DNA of 64,000 nucleotides from an uncultured Gammaproteobacteria bacterium (GCA_947259915.1 CAMYOC010000048.1:62001-126000), one strand, 5' to 3'. Positions 32,158 through 43,455 are shown, numbered from the stretch's first letter. Notes: a model not told the origin generated them from the sequence alone. Numbers and translations: made by a program.

Positions 32158-32667
32158 CTAGCCGCCGCCGGGCTGACGGTTCTTCATACGATCGATGACG
32201 CGCCGCCGCTGCTCGGGCGTGAGGCTGCGCATCCGGTCCCGCACCCGCTCGCGCTGCTCGGGCGTCAGATCCTGCCAGCGCTCACGCAGCCGCTGGCGCT
32301 GCTCCGGATTCATCTCGCGGAAGCGGCGGAAATTTTCGCGGAGCCGCTGCTGCTCCTCCGGTGGCAGGGACTTGAAATCACGATAGCGATCGCGGATTCG
32401 CTGGCGTTGTTCCGGATCGAGACCCCGCCAGCGCTGGAAACGATTCCTGGCTTGCGCTTTCTGCTCGTCGTCCATATCGGACCAGCGTTCGGCGCCCGCG
32501 GCCAGACGCTGCTTCCGCTCTGCCGGCAGGTCGTCCCATCGACCCTGGAATCCCTGCAACACTTCCTGCTGGGTCGGGCTGAGCTCGTCCCAGGACTGGG
32601 CCCCGGCCGGGATCGCGATCAGGCATCCCGCCGCCAGCAGCACCATGAACCAGGCTCTAATCTTCAT
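32158..32667 (-). CDS. DUF3106 repeat protein, secreted
   Basis: This 169-residue protein has a signal peptide (MVLLAAGCLIAIPAGA) and then about seven imperfect repeats of 17-20 residues with the pattern LxPEQRQRLRERW. The result is a highly charged, almost fully helical periplasmic protein rich in Arg, Glu and Gln. DUF3106 proteins have no established function. Here it ends an ECF sigma factor operon, so it may be a target or part of the stress response that the sigma factor controls. Confidence 0.85.
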   Translation of the reverse strand: MKIRAWFMVLLAAGCLIAIPAGAQSWDELSPTQQEVLQGFQGRWDDLPAERKQRLAAGAERWSDMDDEQKAQARNRFQRWRGLDPEQRQRIRDRYRDFKSLPPEEQQRLRENFRRFREMNPEQRQRLRERWQDLTPEQRERVRDRMRSLTPEQRRRVIDRMKNRQPGGG

Positions 32668-32899
32668 CGTCTTCAGTCTCCGTCAAATCGGGTCCGGTCT
32701 CGCCGTCCTCGTCAACATCTGTAGTCTCGGCCAGAGCGGCGTTGAGCCAGTCTTCGTCGCGGGGTTCCCACAGCGCCAGAAACTCCAGCAGTTCCTCGTC
32801 CGGTAGCGGGCCGTCGGCGGCCGGGGCCGCCATCATCGCCATCCATCCAAAAAGCAGGCCGCAACATGTCCTCCGCCACGGGTGCACTACCGGGCTCAA
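32657..32899 (-). CDS. Small acidic secreted protein in the ECF operon
   Basis: This 80-residue protein has a hydrophobic N-terminal segment (CCGLLFGWMAMMAAPAA) and a very acidic C-terminal tail ending DLTETEDDED. The likely start is TTG 32899 within a TTGA overlap with the upstream gene, though GTG four codons later is possible. It overlaps the DUF3106 gene by 11 bases. No family is recognised. The basic DUF3106 protein and this acidic one might pair electrostatically, but that is only inference. Confidence 0.6.
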   Translation of the reverse strand: MSPVVHPWRRTCCGLLFGWMAMMAAPAADGPLPDEELLEFLALWEPRDEDWLNAALAETTDVDEDGETGPDLTETEDDED

Positions 32900-33270
32900 C
32901 CTATCTCCGGCTCATCTTCGAGCCACAGATAGAAATCCAGGTCATCCAGCAGCTCAAGTTCCTCGCTGCCCAGCAATATCTCCATGTCCTCCGCCGGCTC
33001 GCTGGTCCCTGCCAGTGGCGCGTAATCGATATCCGTTCCGGGCTGACGGATCAGCAGGATGACTGCCGCGGCCGCCACGGCCGCGGCTGCCCCGGCGGGC
33101 ACCAGCACCGGCAGTCGCAGGCCACGTCCCGCCGGGCGCTCGGCGCGGGCCAGCGCCTCCCTCCGCGCCTCGGCCAGACGCTTGCGGACCTCCGGCTCCA
33201 GCGCAGCGGCGCGACGTCGGTAGAGCGCCCGCGCTGTCTGCTCCAGCCGTCGATCGTCTTGATCAGCCAT
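32896..33270 (-). CDS. Putative anti-sigma factor or sigma-linked membrane protein
   Basis: This 124-residue protein has a charged cytoplasmic N-terminal half (RRLEQTARALYRRRAAAL), one membrane helix (about 53-73, LVPAGAAAAVAAAAVILLI) and a short acidic periplasmic tail. The layout suits an anti-sigma factor, and similar DUF3619-like proteins sit next to ECF sigma genes. It starts within the last eight bases of the sigma gene. Confidence 0.7.
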   Translation of the reverse strand: MADQDDRRLEQTARALYRRRAAALEPEVRKRLAEARREALARAERPAGRGLRLPVLVPAGAAAAVAAAAVILLIRQPGTDIDYAPLAGTSEPAEDMEILLGSEELELLDDLDFYLWLEDEPEIG

Positions 33271-33808
33271 CCCAGTGTTCTCCCAGTCGTTCCCGCAGTG
33301 CGGCCAGCGCCCTGAAGTAATGCGTCTTTACGCTGCCATCCGAGCAGCCCATCGCGCTGGCGGTCTCGGCAACGCTCATGCCCTCGAAACAGCGCAAAAC
33401 AAAGGTCTGCTGCTGCCGGGCCGGCAACGCCCGGATAGCCGCCTCCAGAGCCTCCATCGCCTCGCCATCCATCAGTTCGCGATCGGGCTGTGCGCCTCGA
33501 GCCGCCGGCGCCGTCTCCACCGGATCCGGCATATCGTCGTAGCGGCGCCAGAACATCACCCGATTACGTACCGCCTGGCGCCGCTGCCAGTCGCGGGCCC
33601 GGTTGATGACGATGCGGAAAAACAACGGCCGCCACTGGTCTTCGGGCCGATCGGCGTAACGACCGGCAAAACGGATCATCGCATCCTGGACCACGTCCAG
33701 TGCCTCGTCCGCGTCAGCCATCATCGATTTCGCCATGACGTATGCTTTGCCCTCGACGCTGCGAAGAAATGTATCCAGTGCGGCGGTGTTATTCAGCGGT
33801 CCCTCCAA
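33263..33808 (-). CDS. ECF-type RNA polymerase sigma factor
   Basis: This protein of up to 181 residues has sigma region 2 (ALDVVQDAMIRFAGRYAD, WRPLFFRIVINRARDWQRR) and region 4 (LPARQQQTFVLRCFEGMSVAETASAMGCSDGSVKTHYFRALAALRERL). The first usable codon in frame is TTG 33808, which has a weak ribosome site. GGAGGG sits four bases before a CTG at 33796 that would start the protein at LNNTAALDTFL, a position that looks family-like. It heads a four-gene operon with the putative anti-sigma factor, the acidic protein and the DUF3106 protein. Confidence 0.9.
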   Translation of the reverse strand: MEGPLNNTAALDTFLRSVEGKAYVMAKSMMADADEALDVVQDAMIRFAGRYADRPEDQWRPLFFRIVINRARDWQRRQAVRNRVMFWRRYDDMPDPVETAPAARGAQPDRELMDGEAMEALEAAIRALPARQQQTFVLRCFEGMSVAETASAMGCSDGSVKTHYFRALAALRERLGEHWDG

Positions 33809-34207
33809 TCCAGCTCGTCCTTGTCATATGGCGGGTCGGGCTCCCCGATCAGAATCCGCCATCGGCGCGCCGTCTTCAAGGCTTCCGAGGGACGACATCA
33901 GGGCCGTTGAATCTCCTCTCTGCACAGGTTACAACGGCCGTGGACGCGGCTGGTTGACAGGCCCGGCAGCCGGATCGCCGAAACACTTATGCACACAGAC
34001 CCCGGCATCTCCAGTGTGACGTTGATATTACTTTACATAGATTCTTTGTTCTAGCTCGTAGTCAATTGTTTTTATTATATTTTCGTTTTTCATGAGCAAT
34101 TTTCGATCAAAGCGAATCTTGCTCCCGGAAAGCTCGGATAAATCTCATCCTGCTACAGGCAATTCACAGACTTATCCACAGCTTCTGTGGACAAACGGGA
34201 GCTTGAT
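33809..34207. promoter_or_regulatory. Intergenic region with AT-rich island before priA
   Basis: This 399-base stretch between the ECF sigma gene and priA holds no gene I can support. Its left half has normal base composition. From about 34021 to 34110 the sequence drops to roughly one quarter G+C by eye, in sharp contrast to the surrounding DNA, and includes long T-runs. It probably carries the divergent promoters. The right end contains a pair of inverted DnaA boxes. Confidence 0.6.
34172..34194. promoter_or_regulatory. Inverted pair of DnaA boxes
   Basis: TTATCCACA at 34172-34180 is a perfect consensus DnaA box. TGTGGACAA at 34186-34194 is, on the other strand, TTGTCCACA, one base from consensus. 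The two face each other with five bases between them and together form a near-perfect inverted repeat. They end 13 bases before the chosen priA start codon. Confidence 0.6.
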
Positions 34208-36412
<2,205 letters not shown>

Positions 36413-36482
36413 AGCCCGACCCGCGTTTCGTTCACGCCGGGGCCCGCTGTAGAATGCTCGGTTCATCCCGGAGAGAAATCCC

Positions 36483-38237
36483 TTGAAGACGCAGATCGAA
36501 TCCCTGGTCTCGCAGGCGCTGAAGTCTCTGGCCGGCACCGCGTTGCCGGCCGAGGTCGCCGAGGTCGAGCCGCGTGTCGAGCGCACGCGCGACATCAGGC
36601 ATGGCGAATTTGCGTGCAACGTGGCCATGACTCTGGCGAAACCGGCGCGCAAGAATCCGCGCGAGATCGCCGGGCTGATCCAGGCTGCGCTGCCGTCTTC
36701 GGATCTGGTCGAGGCGACCGAGATCGCGGGCCCCGGGTTTATCAACTTCCGTCTGTCCGCAAAGGCTTTCCAGCACGAAGTCGAAGCCATACACGAGCAG
36801 GGCGCCGTCTATGGACACAACGACGCCGGCGCCGGTCAGTCGGTGATCGTCGAGTTCGTCTCGGCCAATCCCACCGGCCCGCTGCACGTCGGACACGGCC
36901 GGGGCGCCGCTTATGGCGACAGCGTGGCCAAACTGCTGGAAGCCTGCGGTTACCGGGTGCATCGCGAGTATTACGTCAATGACGCCGGACGGCAGATGGA
37001 TATCCTCGCCGCCAGCATCTGGCTGCGCTATCTGGAGCTCACCGGGGACCGGCTCGATTTCCCGAGCAACGGCTATCGCGGCGGCTATATCCGCGAGATC
37101 GCCGACGTGCTGCTCAGCAAGGTCGGGGATCGCCTGCACCGGCCCACCGCCGCGGTGTTCGAGCATGTGCCCGCCGACGCCCCGGCCGGCGACAAGGAAA
37201 CCCATATCGACGCGCTGGTCGCAAACATGCGCCGCTTGCTCGGCGAGGACTACAGGACAGTGCTCGATGCCGGTCTGGACAGCATCCTCAGCGATATCCG
37301 TGCGGACCTGGAGGACTTCGGCGTTAGCTTTGACGAGTGGTTTTCCGAGCGCAGCCTGGCCGACTCCGGACTGGTGCAAACCGCCATCGAGCGTCTGCAG
37401 CGCGACAATCGAGTCTATACCAAGGATGGCGCGCTGTGGTTCCGGGCCATGGACCTGGGCGACGAGAAGGATCGCGTGGTGGTGCGGGACAACGGCCAGA
37501 GCACGTATATCGCCTCAGATATCGCCTATCATCTGGGCAAGCGTCAGCGCGGCTTCGATCACTTGCTCGACGTGCTCGGCGCCGATCATCATGGCTATGT
37601 GGCGCGGGTCCGCGCGGGGCTGGAGGCCATGGGCGAACCCCCGGAGAGCCTCGAAGTGCGGCTGGTGCAGTTCGCCGTGCTCTACCGTGGCGGTGAGAAG
37701 GTGCAGATGTCGACGCGCTCGGGCGAATTCGTCACCCTGCGCGAACTGCGCGAGGAAGTCGGCAACGACGCGGCGCGGCTGTTCTATGTGATGCGCTCCA
37801 ACGACCAGCATCTGGACTTCGATCTCGAGCTGGCGAAATCCAGAACCAACGAGAATCCTGTCTACTACATACAATATGCTCACGCGCGGATCTGCAGCGT
37901 CTTCCGCCAGCTGCACGACAAAGCGCTCGAGTGGGATCCGCAAGCGGGATTGGGGGCACTGGAGCAGCTCCATGAAGATCACGAGCAGAGCCTGATGCGA
38001 GCCCTCGGGCGTTACCCGGAGGTGATCGAGCTGGCAGCCGCTAACCGGGCGCCACAGACCGTGGTCAACTATCTGCGCGAACTGGCCAACGAATTCCATA
38101 CCTATTACAACGCCCACACCTTCCTGGTCGACGATGCGGCCTTGCGCGACGCCAGGCTGAGCCTGATCGCCGCCACCCGCCAGGTGCTGCGTAACGGTCT
38201 CTCCATGGTCGGCGTGTCGGCGCCCGAGAGCATGTAG
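36483..38237 (+). CDS. argS: Arginyl-tRNA synthetase
   Basis: This 584-residue class I synthetase charges tRNA-Arg. It has the N-terminal Add1 domain, the HIGH-type motif in [18 protein letters not shown], a catalytic core containing [12 protein letters not shown] and [23 protein letters not shown] (in place of a canonical KMSKS), and the DALR anticodon-binding domain ending with [17 protein letters not shown]. The start is TTG 36483 preceded by GGAGAG. It lies between priA and a SPOR-domain gene, a conserved order in Pseudomonas-like gammaproteobacteria. Confidence 0.97.
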   Translation: MKTQIESLVSQALKSLAGTALPAEVAEVEPRVERTRDIRHGEFACNVAMTLAKPARKNPREIAGLIQAALPSSDLVEATEIAGPGFINFRLSAKAFQHEVEAIHEQGAVYGHNDAGAGQSVIVEFVSANPTGPLHVGHGRGAAYGDSVAKLLEACGYRVHREYYVNDAGRQMDILAASIWLRYLELTGDRLDFPSNGYRGGYIREIADVLLSKVGDRLHRPTAAVFEHVPADAPAGDKETHIDALVANMRRLLGEDYRTVLDAGLDSILSDIRADLEDFGVSFDEWFSERSLADSGLVQTAIERLQRDNRVYTKDGALWFRAMDLGDEKDRVVVRDNGQSTYIASDIAYHLGKRQRGFDHLLDVLGADHHGYVARVRAGLEAMGEPPESLEVRLVQFAVLYRGGEKVQMSTRSGEFVTLRELREEVGNDAARLFYVMRSNDQHLDFDLELAKSRTNENPVYYIQYAHARICSVFRQLHDKALEWDPQAGLGALEQLHEDHEQSLMRALGRYPEVIELAAANRAPQTVVNYLRELANEFHTYYNAHTFLVDDAALRDARLSLIAATRQVLRNGLSMVGVSAPESM

Positions 38238-38247
38238 GCGGCAAGCG

Positions 38248-38805
38248 GTGGCAAGAGATTACAAGCATCGCAAACGCGGCAGCCGCTCCGCAGCCCGCAG
38301 CAAGAACCAGAGCGGTTTTGCCGCAGGTCTCGCGGTGGGTCTCGCCGTGGCGCTGCTGGTCCATCTCTATCACAGCGGCGGCGTGGCTCCGGAGCAGGCG
38401 CCAGTACGGACACCGGCCTCCGCCACGGCGCTGCAGGAAGAACCGGAGGACAGCGGGCCGGTGTTCGATTTTTACGAGATCCTGCCGGACTTCGAAGTCG
38501 TGGTCCCGGGTCCATCCGCTGGCGACGATGCGCCGGCCCAGGCGCCGCGCGATGTGCCACCGGGCACCTACTATCTTCAGGCCGGTTCATTCCGGCAGTT
38601 CGATGACGCGGATCGCCGCAAGGCCAGCCTCGCTCTGCTCGGTCTGTCATCCGACATCCGCAAGGTCACGGTCAACGATCGCGATCACTATCGCGTCCAG
38701 ATCGGCCCGGTCAGCGACCCGGGCCAACTGCGACGCATGCAGCAACAGCTCAGCGGGGCCGGCATCGAGTATCTGGCCCTGCGCGCCAAGGAGCCGGCCC
38801 GGTGA
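38248..38805 (+). CDS. SPOR-domain cell division protein (FtsN-like)
   Basis: This 185-residue protein has a basic cytoplasmic start (ARDYKHRKRGSRSA), one membrane helix (about 27-46), a low-complexity Pro/Ala/Glu linker and a C-terminal SPOR domain (about 110-182, beginning YYLQAGSFRQFDDADRRKASL). SPOR domains bind denuded septal peptidoglycan. The argS-SPOR order and layout point to an FtsN-like division protein, though several SPOR proteins share this form. GTG 38248 starts 11 bases after argS. Confidence 0.85.
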   Translation: MARDYKHRKRGSRSAARSKNQSGFAAGLAVGLAVALLVHLYHSGGVAPEQAPVRTPASATALQEEPEDSGPVFDFYEILPDFEVVVPGPSAGDDAPAQAPRDVPPGTYYLQAGSFRQFDDADRRKASLALLGLSSDIRKVTVNDRDHYRVQIGPVSDPGQLRRMQQQLSGAGIEYLALRAKEPAR

Positions 38806-39878
38806 TCCGCACGCTGATTCTGCTGGCTGGTCTCTCCGCGGTTGCGCCACAGCCGGACGCTGATGCGCCGGTGGCGTCATCTCCAATAGTGTTTTCGGTC
38901 GCCGCCGTGGGCGACATCATGCTGGGCACGGATTATCCGCAGAACCGTCTGGCCGATGACGACGGCGCCTCGCTGCTGGAAGAAGCCGCGCCGGTGATCA
39001 GCGCGGCGGACATCGGTTTCGGCAATCTCGAAGGCGTATTGCTCGATGGTGGCGAGCCGGCCAAGACCTGCAGCGACCCCGGTGCGTGCTATCTGTTCCG
39101 GTCGCCGACCCGCTATGCGGACCATCTGGCGGCGGCGGGTTTCGACGTGATGAGCCTGGCCAACAACCACGCGCGGGATTTCGGCGAAGAGGGTCGCGAT
39201 TCGAGTATGACGGCGTTGGCGGCACGCGGTATCGCGCACTCGGGGCGCGAGGACGACGTCGCGTCCTGGATGGTGCGTGAGCAGCGGGTAGCGATGATCG
39301 CCTTTGCTCCGTTCAAGGGCGCCAACGATCTGTTATCGCCCGATGCCGCACGCGATCGGGTCGCATCCTTGGCCGCGGACCACGACATCGTCATCGTTTC
39401 CATGCACGCCGGCGGCGAGGCCGGCGACGTCAGCCGGGTGCCGTTCGAGGAAGAGTTTTACCGTGGCGAGAATCGCGGCGATGTGGCCCGCTTCGCGCGC
39501 GCCATGGTCGATTCGGGCGCGGATCTGGTCATCGGTCACGGTCCTCATGTGCCCCGCGGAATCGAAGTCTATCGAGGCCGCCTGATCGCGTACAGCCTGG
39601 GCAATTTCGCAACCTACTATGGTATCCGCGTCACCGGTGACAACGGGCTGGCGCCGTTGCTGGTGGCGCAGCTCGGCGCGGACGGCGCTCTCATCGGAGG
39701 CCACATCTATTCCTTCCGCCAGCGCCGCCCGCGCGGCCCGGTGGCGGATAGCAGCGACGAGGCGGCGCGCGTGATCCAGCGCCTCAGCCTGGCCGATTTT
39801 CCGGATACAGCGCCCGAATTCGACGGCGCCGGCGGTTTCAGGCCGCGGCCGGCAGCTCAATCCTCGATCGCGGACTGA
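38802..39878 (+). CDS. CapA-family protein
   Basis: This 358-residue protein has a signal peptide (LILLAGLSAVAPQ) and a CapA domain, a metallophosphatase-like fold: VGDIMLGTDYPQNRL, GFGNLEGVLLDGG, MSLANNHARDFGEEG, VSMHAGGE and VIGHGPHVPRGIEVY. CapA was named for poly-gamma-glutamate capsule synthesis, but most proteobacterial relatives sit away from capsule genes and their role is unknown. It starts in a GTGA overlap with the SPOR gene. Its 3' end overlaps the convergent ntrX-like gene by 22 bases. Confidence 0.87.
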   Translation: MIRTLILLAGLSAVAPQPDADAPVASSPIVFSVAAVGDIMLGTDYPQNRLADDDGASLLEEAAPVISAADIGFGNLEGVLLDGGEPAKTCSDPGACYLFRSPTRYADHLAAAGFDVMSLANNHARDFGEEGRDSSMTALAARGIAHSGREDDVASWMVREQRVAMIAFAPFKGANDLLSPDAARDRVASLAADHDIVIVSMHAGGEAGDVSRVPFEEEFYRGENRGDVARFARAMVDSGADLVIGHGPHVPRGIEVYRGRLIAYSLGNFATYYGIRVTGDNGLAPLLVAQLGADGALIGGHIYSFRQRRPRGPVADSSDEAARVIQRLSLADFPDTAPEFDGAGGFRPRPAAQSSIAD

Positions 39879-41227
39879 CGGAAGTCGATCCCCAGCGAGC
39901 GTAGCTTGCGATACAGGTGCGTGCGCTCCATGCCGACTCGCTTGGCGAGACGGCCGACCTTGCCGTCGCAGAAGATAAGCTGCTGCTGCAGATAGGCGCG
40001 TTCGAATTGCTCGCGGGCCTCGCGTAGCGGCAGCGCCAGCAGATCCTGTTTGACCAGTGGTTCGCTGGGAGCTGCTTCGGCGACGATCAGTTCCTCGACC
40101 TCGGCCAGCGTGATCTCCTCGTCTCCGCCCATGATCAATAGCCGGTGGACCAGGTTCTTGAGGTCGCGGACATTGCCGGGCCAGGGATAATGCCGCAGGC
40201 GGTTTTGCGCGGCGACGCTAAAGCGACGGTAGGGCAGCTGCTCCGCCTCAACCAATTTGTCGACGTAGTAGCGCAGCAGCTCGGGCACGTCCTCGGAATA
40301 CTCCCGCAACGGCGGGATCCGCAGCGTCACCACGGAAAGCTGCGACAGCAGGTCGCGACGGAAAGCCCGCGGCGCCAGCTTGTCGAAGCCCGGCGGTGCG
40401 GAAGTCAGGATCGTGCACTTCAGCGGCCGCTGCGTGGTGCCGCCGACGCGTGTATAGCTGCCGGCTTCGATAGCGCCGAGCAGCGCCTTCTGACCTTCCG
40501 GCGGCAGATCGCCCAACTCGTTGATAAACAATGTGCCATTAGCGGCCTCGTCCAGCACACCGGGATGGGTGTGACCTTCGGCCTCCAGCCCGAACAGCTG
40601 GCGGGACGCGTCCTCGTTGACGACTGATGCCGCGATCAACGGCACAAACGGCAGCTCCGCCCGCGAGCTGCGCGAATGCAGGTAACGGGCAAACATCTCA
40701 CGGCCGGTGCCCGGTTCACCCTGCAGCAGGACCGGCGTATCGTGGAGCGCCACGCGCTCAACCTGATCGCGCAGACTGCGCATCGCCGGGCTCTTGCCCA
40801 GCGGCGTCAGCATCGGCGGCACCAGTTTGCGCGCGCCGATCTTGAGCTGGGTCCTGCCCGACTCCAGCGCCCGCTCGACGACACGCAGCAGATTGGCCAG
40901 AGACACCGGCTTCTCGATAAAGTCGAACGCACCCAGACGGGTCGCCTCGACTGCGGTCTCGACGGTGCCGTGGCCCGACATCATCACCACCGGGCACGCA
41001 TCGCGGGACGGGTCCTCCGACCACTCCCGCAGCAAGGTGATGCCGTCGACATCCGGCATCCAGATATCCAGCAGCACCAGGTCCGGCTCCTGCGCTACCC
41101 GACTCTGGCGGGCCTCGCTGGCGTTGCCCGCGACAGCCACTTCGTAACCCTCCTCGGTCAGGATCTCGTCCAGCAGACTGCGGATGTCCGACTCATCGTC
41201 TACGACCAGAATACGGGCGGTACTCAT
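39857..41227 (-). CDS. NtrX-like response regulator with degenerate AAA+ domain
   Basis: This 456-residue regulator has a receiver domain (Asp54, Lys106), an AAA+ domain of the sigma-54 activator type and a C-terminal Fis-like helix-turn-helix (KVGRLAKRVGMERTHLYRKLRSLG). The AAA+ motifs are altered: Walker A reads GEPGTGRE with Arg176 where Lys is expected, Walker B reads FINELGD with Asn236 where Asp is expected, and no GAFTGA loop is present. It probably cannot hydrolyse ATP normally or drive sigma-54. It overlaps the kinase gene by four bases and is the end of the def-fmt-rsmB-DUF4390-kinase run. Confidence 0.9.
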   Translation of the reverse strand: MSTARILVVDDESDIRSLLDEILTEEGYEVAVAGNASEARQSRVAQEPDLVLLDIWMPDVDGITLLREWSEDPSRDACPVVMMSGHGTVETAVEATRLGAFDFIEKPVSLANLLRVVERALESGRTQLKIGARKLVPPMLTPLGKSPAMRSLRDQVERVALHDTPVLLQGEPGTGREMFARYLHSRSSRAELPFVPLIAASVVNEDASRQLFGLEAEGHTHPGVLDEAANGTLFINELGDLPPEGQKALLGAIEAGSYTRVGGTTQRPLKCTILTSAPPGFDKLAPRAFRRDLLSQLSVVTLRIPPLREYSEDVPELLRYYVDKLVEAEQLPYRRFSVAAQNRLRHYPWPGNVRDLKNLVHRLLIMGGDEEITLAEVEELIVAEAAPSEPLVKQDLLALPLREAREQFERAYLQQQLIFCDGKVGRLAKRVGMERTHLYRKLRSLGIDFRQSAIED

Positions 41228-43455
41228 GCTCTTTCTCTCCGGTAGTCGACCTTGCCTGCGTCGCTGCGCAGTAATGCTTCCCTGGCCGCTTCGTCGGCCG
41301 GCAGTACGATGCTCAACATGGCACCACCGCCGCTGACATTGGATGCCTCGACCTTGCCGCCGTGCTCTTCAACCAGCTTCTTCACGATCGCCAGGCCGAG
41401 GCCCGTGCCCTTCGGTTTGGTGGTCACATAAGGATCGAACACATGCTCGAGCGCATCCCCGGGGAAGCCGGGACCGTTGTCGCGCACGGTAATACTCACG
41501 GCGGGACGAGCATCTACCTCTATCACGCCGGTGCTGATGGTCAGACAGGCATCTGGCTGATGCTCCAGCGCTTCGATACCGTTGCGGATAAGGTTGTGCA
41601 GGATCTGGCGGATACGCACGCCGTCGACCTCTATCTCGGGCAGCGCGGGATCGAGCTGCAGCCGGATATCGGACTCGATCTCGCGGACGCGGTAGAGCTC
41701 GGCCACCTCCCGCACCAGTCGGTTGAGGTTGGTGCGGGCCAGATTCATATCCGGCGCACGCGCGTACTCGCTAAAGGCATTGACCATCTGCTTCATGCCT
41801 TCGACTTGCTGGATGATGGTCCGCGTTGCCCGCTCCAGGACCTCAGCATCCTGATCCTTCATCTGCTCGAGGAAGCGCCGGCGCATGCGCTCAGCCGATA
41901 GCTGGATCGGTGTCAGCGGATTCTTGATCTCATGGGCCAGACGGCGCGCCACCTCACCCCAGGCGGAATCCCGCTGAGCCTGGATCAGCGCGGTGATGTC
42001 ATCAAACACCACCACATAGCCCGCCGGCTGTCCGTCTTCGGAAGGCAGAGCGGAGCAGGCGCACATCAACACCCGCCTCCCGACCTCGCCACGCAACACG
42101 ATCTGCTCACGCCATTCCGCCTCGCCTTGCTCGATATGCGCGCGCCCGACTTCGACAAACTGCTCCAGCAAGGGCTTGCCCCGGGCCACCTCCAGCAGCG
42201 GGCTGCCGATCGAAGCGGCCAGATCGACGCCGAGGATGGCGCCGGCCGCCTCGTTGGCGGTCCGTATACGCCAGTCGGTCTCCAGCGAAACCACACCGGT
42301 GGAAAGCCGCCCCAGGATCACCGCGAGATAGGCGCGTTCGTTCTCAACCGCCTGCTGGCTGCTGCTGGCGACCTCGCGGGCCTCCGAAAGACGCCGCGTC
42401 ATGTCATTAAACGAGCGCACCAGGAATCCCATATCGTCGCTCCCGGGGAGCGGCAGCTGGGTATCGAAATTGCCATGGGCCACGGCGCGGGTGCCGGCGA
42501 TCAGATCCTGGATCGGAGCGACCAGCCGACGGGAGAAAAAGAACGCGCCCCAGACCGCGGCCAGCATGGATAACAGCAACACCATCGTCAGCGTCAGGCT
42601 GAGGCTGTATTTGAGCAGCCGTCGCATATATGACAGCTCCCCGTACTCCGCGTACGAGGTTTGCACCGCGTCGGCCAGTGAACTGATACGCTCGGAAACC
42701 GGGAATATTGCCAGCAAAATCCGCTGCTCGGCGAACGGATTCGGGGTCGGGATAGTGATCGCGGTACGGATCTGATAGCCATGGTCACCGATAGGATCGA
42801 GACTGACATAGCTGTCGTTGGTGCGGATATGCAGCAGGATCTCGTCGTTGGGCGTAGCTCGCACCTCCAGGTCGTCGCGCTCCGATATGGAGGCCACGAT
42901 TCTATTGTTGCGTCCGACGACCGTGATTTCGCCGGCACCAGTATCCCGCTGCAGTCGTGACAGCTCACTCGCCAGGCCTGCGTTCGGGCTGCCACGCAGG
43001 CGTTTGGCCATCATCTCGGTGGTCTGCGCATAGTCGCGCATCTGGGTTTCCAGCGTGGCGCGGCTGAGGTTGAGTGCGTTGGAGAGCCCTTTCTCGACGT
43101 CGACGCTGAACCAGCTCTCGATGCCTCGATTCAAAAATTGAATCGAGAAATAATAGACGATCAGCAGCGGCACGACTGCCAGCACGACAAAGGTCGCGAC
43201 CATGCGCGACTTGAGGCGCGATCCCGGCACGTGGCTGCGGTATTCCTGCACCAGCTTGATCAGGTTGCCGACGATCAACACCAGCAGGGTCAGCACGCCG
43301 AGCGCGTTGAACAGGAACAGCCAGCCGTAGAGGCGGCCGAACTCATCGGCGTCCTCGGTCGCCATCGCCAGCAGGAACATCGCGCCCAGCCACAGCAACA
43401 GCCCTGCCGTCAGCAGCAGCATCATGCCGACCCGCTTTAACGCTGCACTGGCCAT
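41224..43455 (-). CDS. NtrY-like sensor histidine kinase
   Basis: This 743-residue kinase has four membrane helices at the N terminus (two closely spaced pairs, the second split by a periplasmic region to about residue 290), a HAMP domain, a PAS domain and a HisKA domain with His in RRLAHEIKNPLTPIQLS. The HATPase domain has GTGLGLAIVKKLVEEHGG. NtrY-type kinases phosphorylate NtrX and have been tied to nitrogen or redox/envelope control. I prefer the ATG at 43455 over the GTG three codons upstream. It overlaps DUF4390 by 19 bases. Confidence 0.92.
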   Translation of the reverse strand: MASAALKRVGMMLLLTAGLLLWLGAMFLLAMATEDADEFGRLYGWLFLFNALGVLTLLVLIVGNLIKLVQEYRSHVPGSRLKSRMVATFVVLAVVPLLIVYYFSIQFLNRGIESWFSVDVEKGLSNALNLSRATLETQMRDYAQTTEMMAKRLRGSPNAGLASELSRLQRDTGAGEITVVGRNNRIVASISERDDLEVRATPNDEILLHIRTNDSYVSLDPIGDHGYQIRTAITIPTPNPFAEQRILLAIFPVSERISSLADAVQTSYAEYGELSYMRRLLKYSLSLTLTMVLLLSMLAAVWGAFFFSRRLVAPIQDLIAGTRAVAHGNFDTQLPLPGSDDMGFLVRSFNDMTRRLSEAREVASSSQQAVENERAYLAVILGRLSTGVVSLETDWRIRTANEAAGAILGVDLAASIGSPLLEVARGKPLLEQFVEVGRAHIEQGEAEWREQIVLRGEVGRRVLMCACSALPSEDGQPAGYVVVFDDITALIQAQRDSAWGEVARRLAHEIKNPLTPIQLSAERMRRRFLEQMKDQDAEVLERATRTIIQQVEGMKQMVNAFSEYARAPDMNLARTNLNRLVREVAELYRVREIESDIRLQLDPALPEIEVDGVRIRQILHNLIRNGIEALEHQPDACLTISTGVIEVDARPAVSITVRDNGPGFPGDALEHVFDPYVTTKPKGTGLGLAIVKKLVEEHGGKVEASNVSGGGAMLSIVLPADEAAREALLRSDAGKVDYRRERA

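Noticed and set aside
34021-34207. Calling this region the chromosomal origin
   Set aside because: Only two DnaA boxes are present and dnaA, dnaN, recF, gyrB or gidA are not in the window; the evidence supports a DnaA-responsive element at most.
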